From Cryptomeria japonica (taxonomy: Eukaryota; Streptophyta; Pinopsida; Cupressales; Cupressaceae): 64,000 nucleotides of DNA. The stretch is taken from NCBI RefSeq assembly GCF_030272615.1, contig NC_081415.1, positions 262,074,425 to 262,138,424 on the forward strand, given 5' to 3'. A program made the translations under genes and the position numbers. Positions within the stretch are counted from its first letter, which is position 1. Each line of letters opens with the position of its first letter. The notes below the pieces were generated by a model. That model saw only the letters and a list, made by a program, of their open reading frames with translations, was not told the origin of the DNA and did not search any database. Below are positions 58,958 to 64,000 of the stretch, in pieces.

Positions 58958-59216
58958 AGTGCAACTTAGGGGAATGAAGACTCAAGTCAACAATGCAAGA
59001 TGGGTCCCGGCTACTAGGCCATGATAGGTACCCATGTACAATATGCAAATGCAAGCAAAACTATGCAATGCAATCTCTCACAAACGGAGAAAGGGAGAAA
59101 ACCCAGTGAGAAAAAACTCCCCCCCAAAAGAGAGATGAATGTACAAAAGACTCTCAAAGAAGAAGGACAAAACCTCAAAGAGGAAAAAGTCCCCCCCATA
59201 AGAGAGGAAGGAGAAG

Positions 59217-60958
59217 TCAACTGACCCCCCCTAATGATACATCCCGCACCCCCAAGAGAGCTCGCAACTGCTGGAACTTACTCTCAGTGAAAGGTTTGGT
59301 GAAAATGTTAGCAACTTGCTCTATTGTAGGACAATACTGCAAATCAATGACCTGCTCTTGGATGAACTCTCGGATATAGTGCATATGAATCTCGATGTGT
59401 TTGGTCCGCTGGTGCTGGACCGGGTTCTTCGAGATTGCAATAGCACTCTGATTGTCGCAATGTAGAACTGTCGGCCGTGGAGTGGTGAATCCAAACTCTG
59501 TGAGGATCTGTTGGAGCCAAATGGTCTCAGTCGCTGCGTTAACAACGCCGCGATACTTAGCCTTAGTCAAAGAGAGAGCAATAGCATGTTGCTTCTTGCT
59601 CTGCCAACAAATGGGGCCCGAACCAAGGTGAAAACTGTAACCAGAAGTAGACTTACGATCAACTAGATTGCCAGCCCAATTGGAGTCTGTGTAACCAACC
59701 AAGCGAAGTCCTGTGCCTGCTGCATAGTGAATCCCATAGTGATGTGTACCCTGGATGTAATGAAGGATGCGTTTGGCGGCTTTCCAATGAAGCTCATGTG
59801 GATCTTGCATGAAGCGGGAAACCATGCCAACTGCAAATGAAATATCAGGGTGTGTATGAGTCAAGTAGATGAGACTACCCACAAGCTGACGATACAAAGT
59901 GGCATCAACTGGTGGAGAAGAACACTGAGCCTCAAGCTTGACTCCTGAAAGAAAGGGAGTCGGGGCAGGCTTACAATCAGCCATATGAAAGCGTGCAACT
60001 AGATCAAGAGCATACTTGGGCTGCGATAGTGTAATCCCGGAAGGTATTGTGAAATCTCTATCCCGAGAAAGTAGTGCAAAAGACCCAAGTCAGTCATAGC
60101 AAATTTGTCATGCAAAGCAGATTTGACCCTGCTAATGATGGATGAAGTACTCCCTGTAATGATCAAGTCATCAACATAGAGCACAAGTATCAAGTGAGAG
60201 TCATCTTGTCGCAAAATGTAGACATTCGGATTGGAATGACACCTGGTGAAACCTGCGGAGAGAAGAAAGGAATCCATCTTGGCGTACCAAGCCCTGGGGG
60301 CCTGCTTAAGGCCATAGAGAGATTTCCTTAATCAGCAAACCAAGGAAGTATCCTGGATGAAACCCTGTGGCTGCTCCATATAAATCTCCTCATCAAGATC
60401 ACCATGAAGAAAAGCACTCTTCACATCCATCCGATGTACAACCCAACCATGAGCTGCAGCAATAACAAGTGTCAAACGAATGGAGTTCATCTTGGCTACG
60501 GGTGCAAAGGTCTCAATATAGTCAACACCTGCAACCTGCGAGAAACCTTTCGCAACAAGCCGAGCCTTATACTTATCCACACTACCATCCGCGGCAAACT
60601 TGGTCCAATAGATCCACTTACATCGAACCATCTTTCTCCCCTTAGGGAGATGGACTAAATCCCATGTGTTGTTCCTCATCAAGGAACTATACTCTTCCTC
60701 CATAGCTTGGTCCCACTTAGGAACCCCTGATGCTTCCCTAAATGTCTGTGGATTGGAAGCGGTAGCAATGAATGCATGTGGAAGATCCTGATGTTGTGAT
60801 TGAGTTCTCCGTGTATTTGAAGGATCCCCAACAAGAGAACCCGCGGACTCAAGTGTCTGTCGAGCCCAACGAGGTCTAGGTGGAGGTGGAGAACGAGGCT
60901 CCTCAACTACAAGTGGACCCTGCGGAGGTGTAACCCTGCGAGTCGGAGTTGAGGGAGT
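59217..60958 (-). pseudogene. copia reverse transcriptase and RNase H
   Basis: Continues the polyprotein frame after the TAG at 60959. A Pro/Arg/Ser-rich linker comes first, then RT from about 60730 (KWDQAMEEEYSSLMRNNTW). It has GVDYIETFAPVAKMNSIRL, MDVKSAFLHGDLDEEIYM with a catalytic Asp, then a TGA at 60332-60334 where the family has Arg, then KSLYGLKQAPRAWY. The catalytic YVDD box is intact (about 60167-60178). One base is missing near 60045, shifting the frame. RNase H covers 59984-59217 with GYTDSNWAG and HCDNQSAIAI. The acidic residue of the EAEY motif reads TKAKY, so an active-site Glu looks lost. Confidence 0.9.
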
Positions 60959-63325
60959 CTAATCATCAGAATCACTAACATCACTATCCACAATGGAGGA
61001 AGGTGGAGGTAGAGAGGCTAAGCTAGGAGAGCTTTCCTCAAAGTGAACACTCCTCTCAATGAATACCTCATGTGTCTCTGGATCCATCAATCTGTATGCC
61101 TTAACACCCTCAGGATATCCAACAAATATGCAAGGCCGACTTTGTGGTTCCAATGCCTTGCGTTTTTGCGGAGGTATGCGAGCCCATGTTGGACACCCAA
61201 AGACTCTTAAATGTCTCACAATCAGTTTCCTACCAGCCCAAGCTTCAAAAGGAGTAATACCTTGCAAAGCTTTGTGAGGAACCCGATTCTGGATGTGTAT
61301 GGCACAACTGATAGCCTCTGCCCAAAAGGCGGGATCAAGAGAACATGCATGTATCATACCGCTAGCCATTTCTTTGAGAGTTCTATTCTTGCGTTCTGCA
61401 ACCCCGTTCTGTTGTGGAGTGTATGCAACAGAATGCTGAAGATCAATCCCCTCAAATGTACAAAAATCCTCAAGTCTCTTGTTCACATATTCCCTTCCAT
61501 TATCTGTGCGAAGAATCTTGACCACTTTCCCTGATTGCTTCTCCACACGAGTCTTGAAGTCCTGAAATCTGTCAAATACTTCACTCTTATGAATGAGAAA
61601 GTAGACCCAAGTGAAGCGGGAGTAGTCATCAATGAAGGTAAGAACATAGTGGGCCTTACTAAATGAAGGTGTTGGAAATGGACCTGCTACATCACTGTGA
61701 ACAAGTTGAAGAACTTCCAAAGCTCTCCAAGTTTTCCCTTTATCAAACTTCTCTTCGGGATGCTTGCCCATGGAACAACCTGAACATACACCCTTTGAAA
61801 AACTGATTCGAGGTAGACCTGTGACCATGTCTTTAGTGCTTAGCTGCTGAAGATAGCGGTAGTTGAGGTGACCAAACCGCTCATGCCATAGCTTACTTTC
61901 TGAATTTGAATGAGTAAGCAAGGCCCTAGAAGGTGAACTTGGCACAAAGTGGGAAAATGAATAAAGCCTTGAGTTGTTATTGACTTGTCCCATTGCTACC
62001 AAGGCATCATCATCAAGTTCCTTTACCACAACTGAATCTGGTGTAAACTCAACCTTCTTCCCATTCCCATAGTGAGTGATTTGGTAGATGGAGAGAAGAT
62101 TGGTAGACAAGTTAGGAACATAGAGAACATTCTCAAATGTTCCATCATCCATGTCAACTGAACCTTTCCCTTCAACCTCTACTTGTGTGTCATCACCTAT
62201 GTAAATGTGAGGTACCTTGGATGGTTCCAATGAAGAAAACTGCTCCTCTGTAGAACCCATGTGATATGAGGCACCCGAGTCAAGTATCCATTGCTGTGAA
62301 GAACTTGTTTTAGCCACAAATGCTTGCCCTTTTCCCTTAGACTGTGAGGAAGAAGGAGATGAATCCTTCTTTGTGTAGGCGGATGGCAAGTTGATGTTGT
62401 TTTTCTTGAGAAGATTGGTTAACTCATCAACTTGTTTTGCGTGGCATCGATGCTCATCATGACCATACTTCTTGCAATATGCACAAGTTGGTTTATCCTT
62501 CGTAGGTGGTGTCCCCTTCTTGGAAGAGGATGTAAAATCGCCTTGTGATGGAGAGGAGGATTGTCCTTTTTCTTGGTGTGGCTTAGACTTAGATTGCTTC
62601 TTCTTCTTGTTGGAATCTTTGCCTTGACTTCCTTGATTTCCTTGATTTGCTACCAAAGCCTTGGACTTTGAAGACTTGAGAAACCCCATGTTCAACAACT
62701 TAGTTTGTTCCAATATCAACATTTCTGTGAAAACATCAAATGAAGGCATAACATAAGAACTCCCCACTGTCAAATGATGAGTTTGGAAGCTAGACACAAA
62801 TGCTGCATATTCTGGTGCAAGCTTATCCAACAAGTTGAATATCAATTGAGCATCCTTTTTGTCAATTCCACAATCCTTAAGCTTTGCTCTTAGCTCATTT
62901 GCTTTGGTGACATAATCTTGGATTGTATCAAAACTCTTGGGATCCAAGTTGGTGAGCTCATTGTCAATCTGATAGCTTCTGATTTCATCAACTTGCCCAT
63001 ATAATTTCTGAAACATATCCCAAGCCTCTTTGATTCTTTTACACTTCTCAATGTGAAAAATGAGGTCATCTGATACATACTTGCGTAAGGTTCCAAGAGC
63101 CATGCAATTCTTTGTGAGCCATTCTAATTGAGCATTTGGATCAGCCTTAGGATCAGGTGGTGCTGTTATTGTTCCATCTATGTAGTGTGTGAGACCCTTT
63201 TCCATTAATTTACTCCATACTTTAATTTTCCATGATGCATAATTATGTGGAGTTAAAGGTGGAAATTTGTTAGGACTCATTGCAACAAGAATGGAAAGAG
63301 CACAAAGAGAGGCACAATCACACAA
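60959..63325 (-). CDS. copia gag, protease and integrase polyprotein
   Basis: 788 open codons, ending in a TAG that interrupts the polyprotein. The likely start is Met16 (MSPNKFPPLTPHNYASWKI). Gag spans about residues 16-240. Its zinc knuckle CAYCKKYGHDEHRC has C281, C284, H289 and C294. The protease active site is WILDSGASYHM (about 346-356). The integrase HHCC finger covers about 481-517 and ends CSGCSMGKH. The D,D35E triad is complete: HSD545, TD608NG, and E644 in VAERKNRT. The C-terminal region has the usual RVFGCPTWA...GYPEGVKAYR block. The role is particle assembly, polyprotein cleavage and DNA insertion. The TAG, if not read through, would separate RT from the rest. Confidence 0.92.
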   Translation of the reverse strand: MCDCASLCALSILVAMSPNKFPPLTPHNYASWKIKVWSKLMEKGLTHYIDGTITAPPDPKADPNAQLEWLTKNCMALGTLRKYVSDDLIFHIEKCKRIKEAWDMFQKLYGQVDEIRSYQIDNELTNLDPKSFDTIQDYVTKANELRAKLKDCGIDKKDAQLIFNLLDKLAPEYAAFVSSFQTHHLTVGSSYVMPSFDVFTEMLILEQTKLLNMGFLKSSKSKALVANQGNQGSQGKDSNKKKKQSKSKPHQEKGQSSSPSQGDFTSSSKKGTPPTKDKPTCAYCKKYGHDEHRCHAKQVDELTNLLKKNNINLPSAYTKKDSSPSSSQSKGKGQAFVAKTSSSQQWILDSGASYHMGSTEEQFSSLEPSKVPHIYIGDDTQVEVEGKGSVDMDDGTFENVLYVPNLSTNLLSIYQITHYGNGKKVEFTPDSVVVKELDDDALVAMGQVNNNSRLYSFSHFVPSSPSRALLTHSNSESKLWHERFGHLNYRYLQQLSTKDMVTGLPRISFSKGVCSGCSMGKHPEEKFDKGKTWRALEVLQLVHSDVAGPFPTPSFSKAHYVLTFIDDYSRFTWVYFLIHKSEVFDRFQDFKTRVEKQSGKVVKILRTDNGREYVNKRLEDFCTFEGIDLQHSVAYTPQQNGVAERKNRTLKEMASGMIHACSLDPAFWAEAISCAIHIQNRVPHKALQGITPFEAWAGRKLIVRHLRVFGCPTWARIPPQKRKALEPQSRPCIFVGYPEGVKAYRLMDPETHEVFIERSVHFEESSPSLASLPPPSSIVDSDVSDSDD

Positions 63326-64000
63326 GACACCCCCCCAAATTCACTCAATCAAAGAACCCCCCCCAAATGTGATGATTTTGGCACTTTATAAGTAGTGCGT
63401 ATACAATGGGCCACTTGCAAAAAATGGCAAAGTGGACTTCTGATTTACAATTTTGCAATTGCCTCAATAAGGCCAAAAGAGTCTCAAACTGATAATGCAA
63501 GAGATCTAACTAAGATCCAAGCAATTTACAAGTACCTAATAGGCCAAATAAGACCAATATCTGAAAGTACAATTTCCACTCAAAATCTTTGAAATCTGAT
63601 CATAGATTCTGAAAGTAGACGAAAAAATAAGCACTTTCAAAAAAAAACAGCACCTGAAAAGGAGGTCGTATGAGCTCAAACGAGGCCTTTGAAGTTGCAG
63701 AATTGAGGATTGAACAGGTACAGCTGAGAGAATCCAAAAATTCCGAAAAACTTGTGCACCAAAATCAGAAAATAACCACACCACCGCGAAGATCACGAAA
63801 TTCTAGCCCATTTCAAAAAAAATTGCACCAAAAAAGGAGCAAAAATGAGCAAGATATGGCCTTTCAAAGTTGGACTGCAAAACTGAAAAACTCAATGGAG
63901 AGGGGTCAAATTTTTTTCAAAAAGTGCTGATGTGGCGCTAACGTCAGCAAGTCACTGTGTTAAATTTGACGGTCGTATGACCGTCGCAAAAACTTCGCGC
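63326..64000 (-). other. Long 5' leader of the copia element
   Basis: Non-coding on the minus strand between gag and the expected 5' LTR. Runs of C on the plus strand (G on the minus) lie at 63328-63364. Several Met-type words are present, but no primer-binding site TGGTATCAGAGC is found before the window ends, so the LTR lies further right. The short plus-strand frames are not convincing. Confidence 0.6.

Larger units (their letters stand above)
58465..64000 (-). mobile_element. Ty1/copia retrotransposon, nearly intact, 5' LTR outside the window
   Basis: On the minus strand: leader (64000-63326), gag-protease-integrase (63325-60959), RT-RNase H (60958-59217), polypurine tract, 3' LTR (58947-58465). 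The protease-integrase-RT-RNase H order defines Ty1/copia. Only two stops and one frameshift break about 4.1 kb of polyprotein, so this is the youngest-looking element in the window. Confidence 0.92.

Noticed and set aside
61059-61534. Plus-strand frames inside the copia integrase
   Set aside because: Antisense to a long, motif-complete integrase frame.

Overview
The window looks like intergenic and intronic DNA from a large, repeat-packed seed-plant nuclear genome. A conifer or other gymnosperm is my best guess (inference). It holds layer upon layer of decayed LTR retrotransposons, LINE tails and hAT transposons, long AT-rich spacers, and only one recognisable host gene fragment: the first two exons of a DJ-1D/PfpI-type gene at 25559-25812. 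I see no tRNA, rRNA, CRISPR or prokaryotic feature. Nearly every coding region carries premature stops, many of them CAG-to-TAG changes typical of old methylated DNA.

Layout. 1-4794: 3' end of a Sirevirus-like Ty1/copia element (env-like accessory ORF, repeated polypurine tracts, 3' LTR), sitting in a Ty3/gypsy integrase whose remainder plus LTR follows at 4795-6567. 8056-15225: a chromodomain Ty3/gypsy element with a truncated 5' LTR and a complete 3' LTR, split by a solo LTR (9886-11500) with TGTAT target duplications. 20200-22973: second Sirevirus-like 3' end, followed at 22979-23351 by a complete 373-bp TRIM. 24249-25150: two LINE tails in opposite orientation. 25559-25812: DJ-1D exons. 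27130-27720: copia fragment. 28416-30550: 5' LTR and gag of a gypsy element, cut by a minus-strand Sirevirus-like LTR. That LTR is itself split by a 22-kb insertion at 30748-52873. 53590-55440: decayed hAT transposase. 57578-58464: gypsy LTR fragment. 58465-64000: nearly intact minus-strand Ty1/copia element whose 5' LTR lies beyond the window.

The most interesting structure is the 22-kb complex. It reads best as a Ty3/gypsy element (gag at 37486-40575, pol deleted) whose LTRs are enormous (about 6.7 kb) and each carry a protein-coding accessory gene of about 1,050 codons. The gene sits upstream of the TATA box, that is, inside U3, directly behind a splice-acceptor-like sequence. A second, diverged member of the family (41039-48907, minus strand, 7,869 bp) has the same order of parts, TG...CA ends and a perfect CTATG target duplication, but no gag, no pol and no terminal direct repeat. 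It therefore looks like a solo giant LTR with its own copy of the gene. A 912-bp non-autonomous hAT element with a perfect 8-bp target duplication later landed inside that gene.

Boundaries come from target duplications, TG/CA ends, primer-binding sites and comparison of copies by eye. Alignments were not computed.
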